In this document: piece after piece, positions 23,481-37,380 of the stretch
Numbering within the stretch: position 1 is the first letter of the stretch
Layout of the letters: each line of letters begins with the position of its first letter
Assembly (NCBI GenBank): GCA_012934845.2
Contig: WNNJ02000225.1
Span: 1-64,000, forward strand
DNA: 64,000 bases
Origin: Pomphorhynchus laevis
Lineage: Eukaryota > Acanthocephala > Palaeacanthocephala > Echinorhynchida > Pomphorhynchidae
Reading direction: 5' to 3'
The notes under the pieces: generated by a model
Seen by the model: only the letters and a program-made list of their open reading frames with translations
Told to the model about the DNA's origin: nothing
The model's database searches: none
Position numbers and translations under genes: made by a program

Positions 23481-23539
23481 TTCTTTGAGATGAAGGCGTG
23501 TGATTTAATGTTGTTGAATATAAGACACATTGCCACAAT

Positions 23540-24685
23540 CTCGACGGTTATAACTAAATAGGATATCTATCTGAAAACCAATATACATTCTGATTATACA
23601 TTTATATAAAATATTCCACAAAAATGACATATTTCTACATTTAAGTAATTTGGCTATTAATTAGACAAATAAAGTTACCAATGTCAGATGAAAAGCAATA
23701 ACACATGAACGATTTCTAAATTTCACAAAATAATCTGGTTAAATTTCCATCATAGTGCAAATTACGAGTTAAAGTAACCATCTATAGAATATATCACATG
23801 AACGAAATGCAATGCAAACGAGGATATCGAATTTCAAACGAACATCAGGTGATTCTCAAATGATAGTGGAGATCAATATCATTTTGACCAATTTTCACAA
23901 TAGCATTCCATAGAAACGCATTTACCTTATCTTCTTTATGTCATGAGAATTGCACTGTCGCATTTATTCGTTAGGCAAAAAAGGTTATGCAAAGATAAAA
24001 TACGATATTTTTATGCAATTCCCTTTACAATTAACATCAGATATTTCCAATTAAGGAGATATTTAATTACAAGAATAACAGAAATATCATTCCACGAATT
24101 AATATTGTAGATAAACTGTCAAAGTTTGTAAGAATTTTATTACTAAATTTTGGAAACACCTTAGGGTTTTTAGAAATAATCATTCAGAGTTCACGATGGT
24201 TACAATATAATTGATTCTTGCCGGGAGAGAATGTGCATAAAATGTATTCAGTGTCATTTAAGGCTAAACCAAATAATTAAAGTGTGACACTTAAAATTAT
24301 GGATTCTAGACTAAAAAATATTTTCCCTCTTTTTTTAAAGACTTTAACAGGCTTATAAGAGTTAAACAATTTTGATAGAATGTTCACTTCTATTAAATTA
24401 AAGGAATCATATATAATTTTTAAGGGTTACATCACAGGACGATATAAGTTGGACATATCGTTATAATAAATTTAAGCATTTACTATATTCTTTTTAAAGC
24501 ATTATTATAAAAATAAACATACATTATAAAGACCATAAATTAATGTTTTATGAAGAGAAAATGTTTCACAGTTGTACACAACATAATGAGGTTGATATAA
24601 GTTCCATATGCATTATTTTTATAAAAATAGAAAATAAAATAAAATCGTAAAATTATAATGATGTTTTAAAAGTATAAATGAGTTG
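23540..24685. other. Intergenic, nothing recognised
   Basis: AT-rich sequence without long open frames, RNA genes or obvious repeats. Confidence 0.4.
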
Positions 24686-24689
24686 TTTA

Positions 24690-25015
24690 TTTAGCTTCAT
24701 TTACCTGTCGGTGTTGGGCAAAAGGAAAACAAAGACAGAAGAAAATTAAAAATATTACAAATTACTGCTTGTTAGTCGCTGCCTTTTCTCATTGTCTTTA
24801 AGTGGAATCTTTTGTAGTACCGGGCAACGAAAGACGTGAAGTATATCCGCACATTTATTGTTGCATAATGAGCAAATACATGATCTGGATCTTTCGTTTA
24901 GTGGGATACGAATTGTACAGAACCTGTCGTGATATCCATATATGGATAAGCCCCAAACTATGGTTCGCTTTCTGCTGCAAGGATCTCTCCAAGTAGAATG
25001 TGTGTACGCAGGAGT
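24690..25015 (-). mobile_element. LINE-A copy 3, 5'-truncated 3' end
   Basis: The minus strand encodes YGYHDRFCTIRIPLNERSRS then CICSLCNNKC and ILHVFRCP, matching the C-terminal cysteine finger of LINE-A copy 1 (GYHSKFCIIRLPF, CYCRFCSLSC, LLHVFKCP) residue for residue in the metal ligands. Only this end is present, as is usual for 5'-truncated LINE insertions. It lies directly next to copy 2 in the same orientation. Confidence 0.8.
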
Positions 25016-25079
25016 ATTACGGTAATAATATTAATCTGAGAGAATTTATTATAAAACCTCTTTTGCCACTGGCAGTTAG

Positions 25080-27050
25080 GATAAATATTTAGACCACGCA
25101 GAAATTCAAATCAAATCATAGTTTTTCCAGCTGCAATAGAGTTAATGCTCTGAGGTGAATGCATTTCTTGTAATGATTGATATCCTTACACGAAGAAATA
25201 CAGAAGCGGCAAATGCATGTGGAGTCGCGATTGTGGCACGGCAGTCTATTTCTACAATAACGATGATGTAGCCCATCCATAGATGCCCGCATAATTACAG
25301 CTCTTTTCTGTTTACTGGTCCCGTTCAGTCAAATGCAAGGATAAATAATTGCTGGTGTGTACTGGTACTCCTTATTAATTAAGCTTTGCTTCACTGTCCA
25401 TCTAGACATGTACTCCTCCCATGCAGTGGTAGATGGCAAATCAAACCATTGCATTAATAATTTAGATAGTGGGATTTGTTTGGTCATGAAAGCTAAAATA
25501 ATCAAGGAAACTTTTATCGATAGTCCGAAATACCTCTTTAAAAACACCCATCAACTGCGGTCAAACTGACGAAAATTGTTAACTGTCATGTCTATCCAAA
25601 ACAATTGGATACCGTAACGTTTAGCTGTTTCAAAAGTTGATGAACCTAAAAGACGTACCGAATGAATTCTACTAAATACTTTGCAAAGGACGTACTCAAT
25701 ATGATCGCTAAACGTCCAACGTGATGCTCGCGTCATGCCCAAATAACAAAACTGTGTGAGAAATTCGATTGATTCACTTCCATATATTAAATGATCATTT
25801 TGACATAATCGTCCCGCTTTGAGAAACTTCATGATTTTAGTTTTCCGACAATTGACTTTAATCAGATTATCGAAACAGTATGTACGTAAATAGTACATGC
25901 ATGTTTGTAACTCCTTTAAATTAGTGGAAAATACAACTAAGTCATCAGCATGGGGTAAACAGCGAGTTCCCTTAGCCAAGATTGCTTGCGGCAAATCAGA
26001 GATGAAAATACTAAACAATAGTGGACTAATGGGATCGCCTTGTAATACACCTCGATTTTGATTTATACCGTCGGACGGTCGAACTCCGTCAAAAATATAA
26101 ATATCATGCGGAGATAACATTTCATTGAGTACATGTTTTATTGCACCTCGCAAATTCAGAAACCTATCGATCTTTCTTAGAATGAGATGTATATATATTG
26201 AGTCGAATGCTTTCTGAAAATCGACGAATATTGAGTACAAAGGTATTCCTTGCAGTTTAGCGTTTATAACTGCTTCTCTGAGTATTCGTATTACATGCGT
26301 TGTCGAAATATTTGCACGAAATCCGTGCTGTTCCTTAGGTAAAAAATGTTAAACATATTGCCCGAGCCGACAAGTTATAATCGATGAATAGAGTTTGTAC
26401 ACTTGGCTAAGAATTGATATGCCTCGATATGAATTCGTGTTATATGGATTACCCTTTCCTTTATAAAGCAGTTTTAAATAGACTTTTTTCCATACCTTTA
26501 TAAAAGGAGCACCTGCGGTTATTCTATTGAATAATAACAGCCAAAAATCATATAAAATGTGAAATGACTGTATTATCTGTTCACATGAAATCATGTCATA
26601 ACCCAAAGCTTTGCGTGTCTTCATTCTATATAAAGATGGCCTCAATTCTTCTAGCTCAATATATGAGCTTAATATATTTGTCTCCAAGAAATCTTGCACT
26701 TGCTATACACGAGGTAGTGTTTTGACGGTTGTTAATGTTTAATTTATCAGGGGTTGATAGTGCACTGAAAAGGCTTGTGAAATGACTGACCCACGTCAAC
26801 ATATGGATGCTGATAATTTGTTTAGATTTCTTACGAGATGGATCTAGTTTCCACGGCATCAACTTTGCTGTTGACAAAATACGTTTATCTTCCCTAGTCT
26901 GCCTTTCATATTTTATTGACTTAATTTTAGATCTCAGCAACCCTCTTAATACATTATACTGATTAATGTATTTAATTCCATACGATTTTTGTAAGTAGGC
27001 TTTCTTTAATTTTTTTACGCAATTTACAAACTGATGGATCCTGTATGATA
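25080..27050 (-). mobile_element. LINE-A copy 2, reverse transcriptase and C-terminal finger
   Basis: Open pieces at 26940-26656, 26699-26349 and 26240-25551 carry RMKTRKALGYDMIS, YRGISILSQVYKLYSSII, IFVDFQKAFDSIYI, GVLQGDPISPLLFSIFISDL and LPHADDLVVF. A further piece (25547-25329) and CICRFCISSC with HYKKC near 25150 give the C-terminal end. The endonuclease half is missing. Several frame changes and stops separate the pieces, so it is inactive. Copy 1 has YEDD where this has HADD. Confidence 0.88.
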
Positions 27051-30016
27051 GGAATTGACTGATATCATGTATGATAGGAATAATATTGATAAAACAAGTA
27101 ATGATTATGGTAATGCTTATTATTAGAAGTACTAGAAACTTGTTCTAATCGTTATATTTAGCTATAGAATATAAAAATAAATAATTAATTAAAAATAATT
27201 AATTTAGTTAATAATTAATTCGTTATATTTAGCTATAGGATATAAAAATAATTAATTAATTAAAAATAATTATTAATTAATAATTAGCTAATTAAATAAT
27301 TAATTAACTAATTCTGCATACAAGTAAGATCATAATATACCTATACTTTAAACGAGATATTAATTAAATTATTATTAAATAATAATTAATTATAATTATT
27401 AATTGAATTAAAAGTAATTTAATTCAATTGCAAGGGTCTCAATCGTCTTGGCAATAAAGTATGAGCATGAAAATTATCAGATTATTATTAATTAGCATAT
27501 TTGATAATATTATTGTCGAACATTATTTTTGATAGTTTTGACTTCGCATTACGTGTATAAAACTTATTATTATGTAAAATATATATACTTAAAAATAATT
27601 ACTAGAAATGATTATATTAATTATGCTATGAGTATATTAAATATATTAAATTGTACAAATTTATCAATTGACGACCAATTTTATAGACTATTCAATAATC
27701 ATTTGGCTATTAAATTTTGCATTTCATGTTTCTAAGTAAATGTTTTTAATACATAGGATGTATTCAAAAACTTTTATAGTAATATGATTAGTCAATTAAA
27801 ATGGCATAAAGTTTAAATTTGAAATTCACAATGTAAAATGTAATTCTAAATGAAATTCAATAAAATGACATAGTATTGCGAGCTTAACTTCGAATGCTTA
27901 TACAAGAACCTATTACTACTATTTTAGTAGTAAATTTATATTTTACTTCCGGTTGGGATCACTCTAAGACCAAAATGTATATTTTAAAATCAGAATTTCT
28001 GATATCTACCAACAAAGAGACAGAGATAATTTTATTCAATTGACGTTTAGCCTTGCGGCTTTCTCAAAATTGTAAGAATTTATAATCACCTAGACAATTT
28101 TTTAAAGTTAAAAAAATTCTCTACGTGCTCTATATTTTATCGTATCGTTGATTGATTTTCCTGTGCAGTATTTAATGCATGGATCAAATACGTTATACTG
28201 AAGTTGTTTTAGAAGATTTTGGATAACAACATTTAAATCTTTTCATAAGCATATATATACCTAAGCAAAGCTTTGGGTAGGCCAAGTATTTAATTGCATA
28301 CGATATAAATTGGGTTAGTCAATACCAAAACATTAAAAAGTTGCAAAAATGTTTAAATAATTACATTCATCATATCAAAAAACGTCATTGTTTTATGATT
28401 AAAATCAACTTATTTTAGGTTTTATTTGGGTTTTAGATTTAAAATGTCATCGTTTTATGATAAAAATCAACTTATTTTAGGTTTTATTTAGGTTTTACGT
28501 TTCAAATTTATTTTAGGTTTTAGGGTTTTAGGTTTTATTTTTAATAGCTTATTTTAGGTATATCTTAAAAATAAAACCAGCTGGAAGAGGAAATGCAAAT
28601 CTTGAAAAGCATGCTTCATATATCAGAATCGAAAAGGCTATTGTGTTAAGGAATATTTCAAGAAAATATCCGCCATTCACTTAACAACTAACGGACCTAA
28701 AGAACATAAAGAAATCGTTCATGCGATTAAAAAAATTGTACTGTTAATAAATAGTACAATTTAATTGATGAACGATACAATGGTATGATATGCGTTTTTT
28801 AGATCATGTGCAAAATGAAATGTGATGGGTTTGGAAACGACTGCTTATAAAATGATTTTGAAAATATTGCAAATAAGTCAATTATCATAAAAATAAAGTA
28901 ACCTAATACCGTGAAATTAACAATAACAACTGTACAAACAAAAATGTACGTGATAAAAAAATATTTCGTATTTCGAAAAAAAAATCGTATTTAGTAAAAA
29001 AAACTGAATACGATTTTAAAGAATTTTTTGATATTTTTGATAATTAATTGTCATATTAATTATCATATTGATGATAAAAATACTTTAACAATACTTTATC
29101 AAAATTAATGATAATTTTTGGGTATTATTAACACAAAGCATTTAAGTATTAGGCGAAAAATTGATATCATTTAATTAAGTTTTAATTATTATATTTGTTT
29201 GCGAATTAAAATATAAATACTTAAAAAGTATTTGAGTGTTACTCAAAAATAACTAACTTTAAATAAAAATAGATCAAATTTTTGATTTTAGTGAATCAAA
29301 TTTTCTTTATGTGCTTATAAAATAATGTGAATAGGAAGAATATTTTTATTCTTCCTGTTTTATTCGTATATTTATTTATATATTTAATTATAAATTATAA
29401 ATTATAATTTATTTATGAATTATTAAATTATTTACAAATTTAATTTACCACGTAGAAATTTTTATAAATACGTGAAAAATAAAATTTACAGGGAATGACG
29501 AAGTTGACCTCAATTTAATTGTTCATAGCTGGTTTATTATGAAGATAATAGCTTTGTAGAAAAATGCAATGCTTTCAAATCCGACTTTTACTTTTCAACC
29601 CTATTTAGCTTAGTATATTGATCCGTTAAGGTCGTCGAATACAATAATTATTTAGTAATTATGCCTATCCTTTAAAAGCTAATTACTTCAATGGATCATT
29701 CCATGAATTCATTACAAGTTATCATTCGTTCCATGAATGATAACTTAAAGTATTTCCACTGAAATGGAAATGATAACTAATAAAATTTCTTATTTTGGCA
29801 GGCTAAATTTACTTTTAATAAAATAAAATCGATGGCGTAGTGATTTTAATGTTGACATCAATTTAGCTGTTCATAGCTGGTTTATCTAATTTCAATGTGA
29901 ATATCAATTTTAACAGTTGTATGTAGTAATTTGACGTGAAAGATTTCAACAAAAATGTTAAAATGAATCGCACAACCGTTTGCAAGTACGTGATCCCACA
30001 GTGTAGGTTGACTAAA
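27051..30016. other. AT-rich intergenic stretch with small repeats
   Basis: No gene seen. Contents: 27859-27912 shares about 50 bases with 58777-58828; 28045-28075 (-) has a GAGAAAGCCGCAAGGC motif like the hammerhead-type ends at 61.8 kb; 28376-28500 holds two copies of a 60-base unit (ATCAACTTATTTTAGGTTTT); 29487-29530 and 29852-29890 share CAATTTAATTGTTCATAGCT-type sequence. Confidence 0.5.
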
Positions 30017-30342
30017 TGTAGACAATTAAATCAGCTAACTGAGTCTACGTATTTAATATAATTATAAAATAAACAAAACATAATAATGCTAAATCAAAAT
30101 TTAATAATTAAATAATAAAATTAATAATTGTTTTTAGATTTTCTATAATTTAAATCAAGTTAAAAAAATGAAATTTAAAATAAACGTCATTTTTATGAAT
30201 TGACTAATAAATAACAGACGTTGTATCAGAATAAGAATTAGAGGTCATCAGGAGGAACTGCTATGCTATCAGGTTTCGGCCCCTAACTCCTCTACCCAAC
30301 ATAGTAGCGGGGCCAAATACATGCTAATGATGTATTTCCTCT
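30017..30342 (-). repeat. SINE-like repeat, copy B
   Basis: Best-preserved fold of the family on the minus strand: AAATACAT/ATGTATTT hairpin, GGCCCC/GGGGCC stem, then CCGAAACC overlapping the B-box-like position, then GTTCCTCCTGATGACC. The AT-rich body ends with CTAACTGAGTCTACGTATTT at about 30035-30055 on the plus strand. Confidence 0.65.
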
Positions 30343-30414
30343 GAAATAACTATCTAGTATCTTAGTCTAATGCAAAGTACATTATTTATTATCCATCCAT
30401 AAAAATTTGCCACT

Positions 30415-31262
30415 TTAGAGTTTAAATTTATTCTTTATATTATTGTGTTGATTTATATATTTTACTATTTTCTGCTTGATGTTATTTTTATAGTAACCTA
30501 GTTTAAAATATGCATCTATTAAATTATTTAAATGATTTTGAAGAAAGCCAATATCATTACATATTGTTGCAATTCTTAAAATTTCATTATTTAATGTATT
30601 ATATTTTATATTATATGGTATGCATGAATGCTCATGCAAAAATATGTTTCTTGTAAATTTAAATATGTCATCTTTACGATATAAATTAATAGTAGTTTTA
30701 GTTAATGTTAATTTAATGTTCATATCTAGATATACACCTTCTTTATCATTAAAATTGGTTTTGTTAAGAATAAGGCTTTCTGGATAAATGTGCTCACTAA
30801 TTGAATAAAAATTATTAGAATTAAATACACATATATCATCAATGTATCGAAACATATATTTCATATATTTATATTGTTTAGATTTAGTTTTTACACAGTT
30901 ATGAACAAATTCATATTCTATAAAGCTTAAAAACAAGTCAGCTATAATTGGGCTACTATTACCACCCATTGGAACACCTTTTACTTGTCTAAATATAGAT
31001 GTCCCTACTTTTAAATAATTTTGATTTATCAGAATATTTAAGGATTCTATTAATTCAATTTTATCCATATATTTATATTTATTTGATGGTTTAATTTTTG
31101 TTAGATAGGCGTTATAATTATTATAACATATATATGTATATCTTTTTCCGAATATAAGATTATTTAATTTTACTAACGCTTCTTTAATATCTACTAAACC
31201 TAGATTTGTATAAAGAGTACTAAAATCGTATGTATTTATATTTTGAAATTTAAATACCTGTC
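30415..31262 (-). mobile_element. Penelope-like reverse transcriptase, 5'-truncated
   Basis: One open frame of about 280 codons without ATG need at its start (TYDFSTLYTNLGLVDIKEAL) through VKGVPMGGNSSPIIADLFLS, FRYIDDICVFN and YLDMNIKL. These are reverse transcriptase blocks of the telomerase-like Penelope group or a close relative. The N-terminal domain and any GIY-YIG domain are absent. There is no interruption in the portion present, unlike the other retroelement copies here, so it may be recent. Confidence 0.75.
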
Positions 31263-33880
31263 TGTTCTTTTATGCCAGTACCTGTATTTCTTTCATGAAT
31301 ACTGAGTAGAAAAGTAAATAACATGATCACATGCAGAACCTATGTCAAAAATTTGAACAATAATTCAAGTAATAAATGCATTTCCTAACTTTGAATGTAC
31401 ATGTAAAATAGTCCACAAAAAATTATATAATCATTGTATTAATTAGTAAATTGAATATTAATTGTTGTAAATTTAAATAATTAAATTTAAATATATTATT
31501 ACAATTTCCATTTAATAGCGGTGATTTGTTGTAAATTTGAATGAGTAAATTTAAATAAATTATTTCAAGTGCTAATCAAAGGCGGTGATACAAGTTTAGT
31601 ACGCAAACAAACCTCCGACATCAATTTCGCATAAATTGTGAAATTATCAAAGAGTGTATGCACATAGCCTCACAATATCATCTAGAGCCAAGAAATATAG
31701 TTGGATTAGAAATTTCTGTTTCCGCCGGCATTTACGATAACGTGGTACTGACGTATTTCACTCTTGACGTATGAATCAGTTCTATTGTAATTATGATTGA
31801 TATAAGAATGTAAATTTGTTCAAAAAGATAGCAAAGAATTATATCCGTTCGTCATCTAAATGGTGCTGATAATTTCCGCATAAGATGATGTCAGTTTGGC
31901 CAAAAATGTGATATTATTTGCTGTATATAATAATTACGACATAATCAATATTAGGTCATTGGTAATTACTGATAAATCAGTCAGATACAGCGAGATATAA
32001 GCAAAGATGAGCACCGAAACGGCGAAAAATTCAGTCCCATTACATAGAGCATTCAGCAATGTAATATCATAGTTTTATCTAAAAAGTTTTACATTAAAGA
32101 GATCACAAGATATCAACTCACCGATAATTTGCATATTAATTAAATTGTGGTTTGTAAATCCCAACAGCGATTTTTTGATTCATAAAAAGAAACACTTTTT
32201 TGAGCAATAAATGTTTAAGTATTAAAAATGTGGCGATTTTGTAGTGATTGCATGCATTTTTAATAAATTGTCTACTAGTCTCTAGAGAAAGAAGAATTGA
32301 GCGTGAAACGCACAAATGTTTCCGCACATTAAGTAATCGAATATTATACATCACTTGTATATCTAAGAGTATAGCTGACAAAATAATTTAAAAAATACGA
32401 ATAGTTCTGAAATAGTTTTATTGAAATATGCTATAAATGACATTGATACCCATGACATTTTTAAATATAAGTAAAGAAAGTGTAATCAAGTAACGTAAAG
32501 TACATAATATCAAGACATTTACATCATATAAACGTCAAGACAAAAAAGCTTTCTAATGTGTGATTTTGAACCTTAATTTAGAAATATGTTGTCAAACTAC
32601 TTGAAATTAAAATCAACTTTAGCATTTTGAAAACAACAATTAGATATTTTAATAATAGAAAAGCACTTTAAGCTAACAACTAGTGAGAACATATAGACCT
32701 GCAAAACCAGTTTACTTGTTCACTAATTACGCATTATTTCGTAAAATATAAGACTAAAAAACGAATCTAACAAAATTACTCGATTATTTGCAAATTTTTA
32801 AAAATTAGTAACATAAAAAACTGCAAAGAAAATAATACTTTACTGACGAAACTCTACTTGTATCTTTAGTGGATGTTTATTTGACATAATAGGTTACGCC
32901 AACATTATTCATAAAATATCTAATATCTAGCAGTCTGAATCACGTTTAATAAAGACTGCAATATATAGATCACGTAAAAAATGAATACGTAAAATCCTTG
33001 TTAATAAAATTTAAACATTTTCATATATGGCAAACACGATTATTTATAAAGCATTAATTTGAATATATTTTCAAATTTTGTTAATGAATTTTAAAAGTCA
33101 GACGAAAATTTCAAACACATATCTAAACATCTCTTTTAAATTAATTACTTTGTGTGAAAGACAATTATAATGAATCCTTAAAGCAATTATTACGTGTTTA
33201 ATTCATACAAATAAATAATATGAGAACAGACTAATGTTCAGAAAATGCGGTTGAATTTAGATTTTGTCAAAATGAGTTATTTTTATGAAAACTAAAATAT
33301 CCCTTTCATTTAAAAAGTATAATGTAAAACAAAAATATCACTTTCATTTAAAAGTAAAATTTTAAAACACTCGCAGAACATATTTAAAAGTATATTTCGA
33401 ATTTTTAATTGTTTGCCTATTTTATGTCATATCAACGGTAACAATGTCGGATACATGCTTTAATTTATCAATATCTAAAATCGCAGTTTGTCGTATTGTG
33501 ATTTACTTAGTTTACATCCAAAAGCTTTTCAAAATATTTAATATCTTATTAAACTTCTTGATATCTCATTCAATATCTTATTTAATATTAAATATCTTAT
33601 AAAACTTCTTGATATCTCATTCAATATCTTATTTAATATTAAATATCTTATTAATATCCTATAAAACAATGGGTATATGTTTATAAAACAATCTCACAAT
33701 CAGATAAGAATTGAAAATTATAATAATAATGCTAAGAAAAATTAATAAAACTTTTATTTAAGAAATTAGTGTACTAGCCTGCCAAATCACGTAAAAGAAT
33801 TTGACTAATTTAAATATTTGTAAAATGCATATTTTGAGTTTTGACTATTTAAAATTTCACTGGTTAAAAAATTCTTGATT
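31263..33880. other. Intergenic, no gene recognised
   Basis: AT-rich. Two tandem 57-base copies at 33540-33596 and 33597-33653 (CTTCTTGATATCTCATTCAA) are the only clear repeat. An 81-codon minus frame at 32381-32136 shows no domain. Confidence 0.4.
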
Positions 33881-33925
33881 AAGACTACTTACAAAAATAC
33901 ATGCTAAATAAAATAGCATACAAGC

Positions 33926-36910
33926 ATGACACATCCAATAAGCGAAGACGAAAATCATATTAAACGTGGAGTAATTATCGAGAAAGGAGGCAAGTGTCCG
34001 CGATGCGGGAAATTATCGGCCCTTACCATTGATGGCAGAATTCGAGTCCATGAACCAACCCGTTTCCGCTGCCCCAGATCTTGTGTTTTGCTCGCTCAAC
34101 ACGCAGCAACAGTTGGAAATATATGCTGTGACGAAGCAAATGACATGATAACCGGGAAGGACTTGTCGGGCGTCAGCGGGAAGGAGGGATTGAAAGATCG
34201 AACATTCGATTAACGGCATCGAATACAAAGGCCATGCGAGCAAGACACACACCCGTTTAACAAAGCTATCCTTAATACCGACATAGTTGCAGCACAATGC
34301 CCCGTAAATAATTTGGAATGTCCTGTCACATTTATAAAGAAATCTTTTTGCGAGGCACCGTCTGATCTTATAGCGCGGCAAGGTGTGTTACTTTTCCTTA
34401 GCCACTGTCTACGTGTACGAACGACACATCATACCGACACTCTAACCAGTTTTGTCAAAATGACCGCCTCACATTATTCCTCGGAGGTAGGGGTAGTCTA
34501 CAATAGCAGTACCCAATGCACTCACATCTCGATCCAACCAAGAAAGCGAGCATGCAATCGTGACGACAATGAAGAATTATGCAGAAAATCTCCGAAAAGG
34601 TGGAACTGGGGGACGCTCGCAGCGCAATTCGTTTGTTAACGAGCAAACACAGCTTTGCAAATTACAGTACCGACACATCATGCGCCTTGCAACGATTACA
34701 CCCTCCTCGTCAAATCCATGATTCCGGCAGACTGGAAGACCTACCCGATAACTCTGCTTATTGTGCACAACTAGCATATATGAGGTCACGCATAATCAGT
34801 TCCATCGCCAATGATGCGGCTGGTGGACCTGACGGTTTAAGCCTATTTAAGCCCTGACGAGTTCCGGTCCCACGGCAGTAGGTCAAGTGTTGCTACGAGA
34901 AATCGCGAACTTCTCGTCAATGGTGATGTCCGGGGCAGTTCCGAAAGTGTTTAGCCCTTTATTCTTTGGGGCTAAGTTAATTGCCCTTGAAAAGCTGATG
35001 GTGGACTTTGTCCGATCGCGATCGGTAATGTACTTCGTTCGTCCTCATAGCCAAAGTGGCATGCTACCGAGTCACACCAAAAGCCACCCCACCTTCTTTC
35101 ACCGAAACAGGTCGGTGTCGGTACAACTTGTGGAGCAGAATCCGCGGTACACGCCTGTCGTACACAAATCAGATTATGTCAGAAAATACGGGGATATTGA
35201 AATTGGATTTTCGAAATGCATTTAATTGCGTGAGCCAATCGGCCGTAATTCGAGCATACGAAATGCACACACCCGAGATTTCACTCCTGGTCAGAAGCTG
35301 CTACTGCGACACATCTTGGTTATTCCACGGAACCGATCTTCTACTCTCTCAAGAGGGAGTACAACAGGGCGATCTACTCCGCCCCCTGCTCTTTTCACTG
35401 ACGGTGCACCATTTGGTAGACTCCCTAACAAGTCCGGTTAACATTTGGTATCTGGATGACGCTACTCTGTCAGGAGATAGCGAAACACTGCAACGATATT
35501 TTCAAAATTCTTGATCTAAGAAAAGGAAATAGGCCTCAAACTTAATCCGTCCAAATGTGAAGTCGTATCACACAGTTCCACCTTCTCGAATGCGATCGCG
35601 CATCTGTTGCCGGGTGTCAATACGGTTGAACCTGGCTCAGTGAAGCTTTTGGGTTCAACGATCGAAGACGATACGAGCATCGATGCAGCCATCGCCGACG
35701 CTACAACCAAACTAGACGAAATGACTTCCCGCCTCATGCGTCTGACTAGACATTATGCATTATACCTGCTCAGACATTGTGTTAGCATCCCAAAAATCGA
35801 ATATCACCTTAGTTTCACACCAGCATTCAAGCGAACATCGATTAACGATTACGACAACATTTTGCGATCATCCCTCGAGGTGGTACTTAACATCCATCTC
35901 GACAATAGAGCTTGGTGCGAGGCTACCCTTCCGATTGTTCTCGGGGGTATCGGGATAACATCCGCCGCCAATAAAGCTTTACCAGCTTATCTGTTATAAG
36001 TGTCAAAAATGCAGGGGTTTGTGGACCGTTTGCTGTCGGGCAGTCCAATCCCAGTCAGTAGTGATCACGACTTTGGCGACGGTAAATTAATGTGGTCCTT
36101 GATTATCACCACGGAGTCACCGAAGGATGCACAAAGACAGAGTTCTTGGAGCAGACATGTTTACCAACAGATAAAACAACGGCTATTGGATTCAGCATCT
36201 TAATCATCAGAAATTGCACGTCTGCACGCGGTTGAGGGAAATGCGGCGGGTGCATTTCTTAAGGCCGTCCTGGACGACGAAACCGTGAAAATTGCAGTTG
36301 GTATTACTTTTGGGACTTCGTATATGTGCAGCGCATAGATGTCACTGCGGAGCAGCGGTGGATTCTTTTGGACGACACGGATTGGCCTGCCATAAGTCGA
36401 CCAGACGACATTTTCGCCACGCACAGATGAATGTCATAATCAAAGCATCACTCGCCGTTGCAGATAACTCGAGTACACTGTATCTAACTGGAATGATGCG
36501 TACCGATGGTAAACGGCTAGACGATGCTACTCTTGTACCCTGGGAACGTGGGAGGCTTCTCGCATGGGATTGCACATGTGTGAACACACCGGCATCATCC
36601 TATTTGTCCCGTTCATTACTAAGTGCAGGCACCTTGGCATCGGACGCCGAGCGAAGAAAGCGCAAAGTACAGCGACCTGAATACCGCGTTCATGGTTTTT
36701 GTACCTATAGCTGTCGAAACTCTGGGCGTACTTGGTAAAAACGCGGAAGTATTCTTGATATCACTCGGAAGGAAAATCAAGCGAGCGACCAGCGACCTAC
36801 GCTCAGGGAGATTCCTGCTACAGAGGATCAGCGCAGCCATTCAGAGGGGTAACGGGGCATGCATCAGGAAGACGATCGCCGGCAGATCCCCAGAAGAATA
36901 TAATTTCTGA
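33926..36910 (+). mobile_element. LINE-B copy 1: non-LTR retrotransposon with R2-like C-terminal endonuclease region
   Basis: Markedly richer in G+C than its surroundings. Begins with a zinc-finger-like GGKCPRCGKLS ... HEPTRFRCP (33990-34070). Reverse transcriptase blocks across shifting frames: NDAAGGPDGLS (34810), KLDFRNAFNCVSQSAVIR (35200), LSQEGVQQGDLLRPLLFSL (35340), IWYLDDATLSGD (35440), LKLNPSKCEV. Then CEATLPIVLGGIGITSA (35920), and the end HCGAAVDSFGRHGLACH, RHFRHAQMNVIIKA, MRTDGKRLDDATL and LLAWDCTC (36340-36590). This order (CCHC finger, RHxxxN, PD-type nuclease) is that of restriction-like endonuclease LINEs; related copies usually have DGKRPD, so the L here may mark decay. At least six frame changes or stops. 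Confidence 0.85.
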
Positions 36911-37380
36911 CTATATTTTCTTTTAGCAATTTAATTTTCCATTAGTAAAATAATTTTTAAAATTTCATTAAACACTTCATTAATTTTTAATGAAATTTTT
37001 TATTTCCAAGTTTTTTTATATTTAAAAAATATATATTTATTAATTTCAGAAAAATTTAAGTTAATTTTGATTCTTTCCTGCATTAATATTATATATGGTT
37101 TAAATTTAAAAATATCAAAATGTAGTTAAAAAACTATAGCGCATTTTTAAATCCAAAGATCAAACTGCAAGTTTACATTTTCATTTAACACTTGATTATA
37201 AAACTTGACATAAACTTATATTTGTTTAACGATAAATCTGATAAGCGTGATTTATACATTATCAATATTTTTAGTTTTATGGATTGTGAAGAGCAAATTA
37301 ATTGTATATTGACTGTTTGTATTGCATTCATTGTATTTCATTTCAATATTCGTTGTATTTTTCTCATGAGAGTATGGATT
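36911..37380. other. AT-rich spacer
   Basis: No feature seen other than AT-rich sequence; a 64-codon plus frame at 37192-37386 has no recognisable domain. Confidence 0.4.

Noticed and set aside
22677-23538. Three overlapping open frames rich in His, Tyr and Ile on the minus strand
   Set aside because: They are translations of the GTGTATAAA minisatellite; no initiation context, splice sites or domain.
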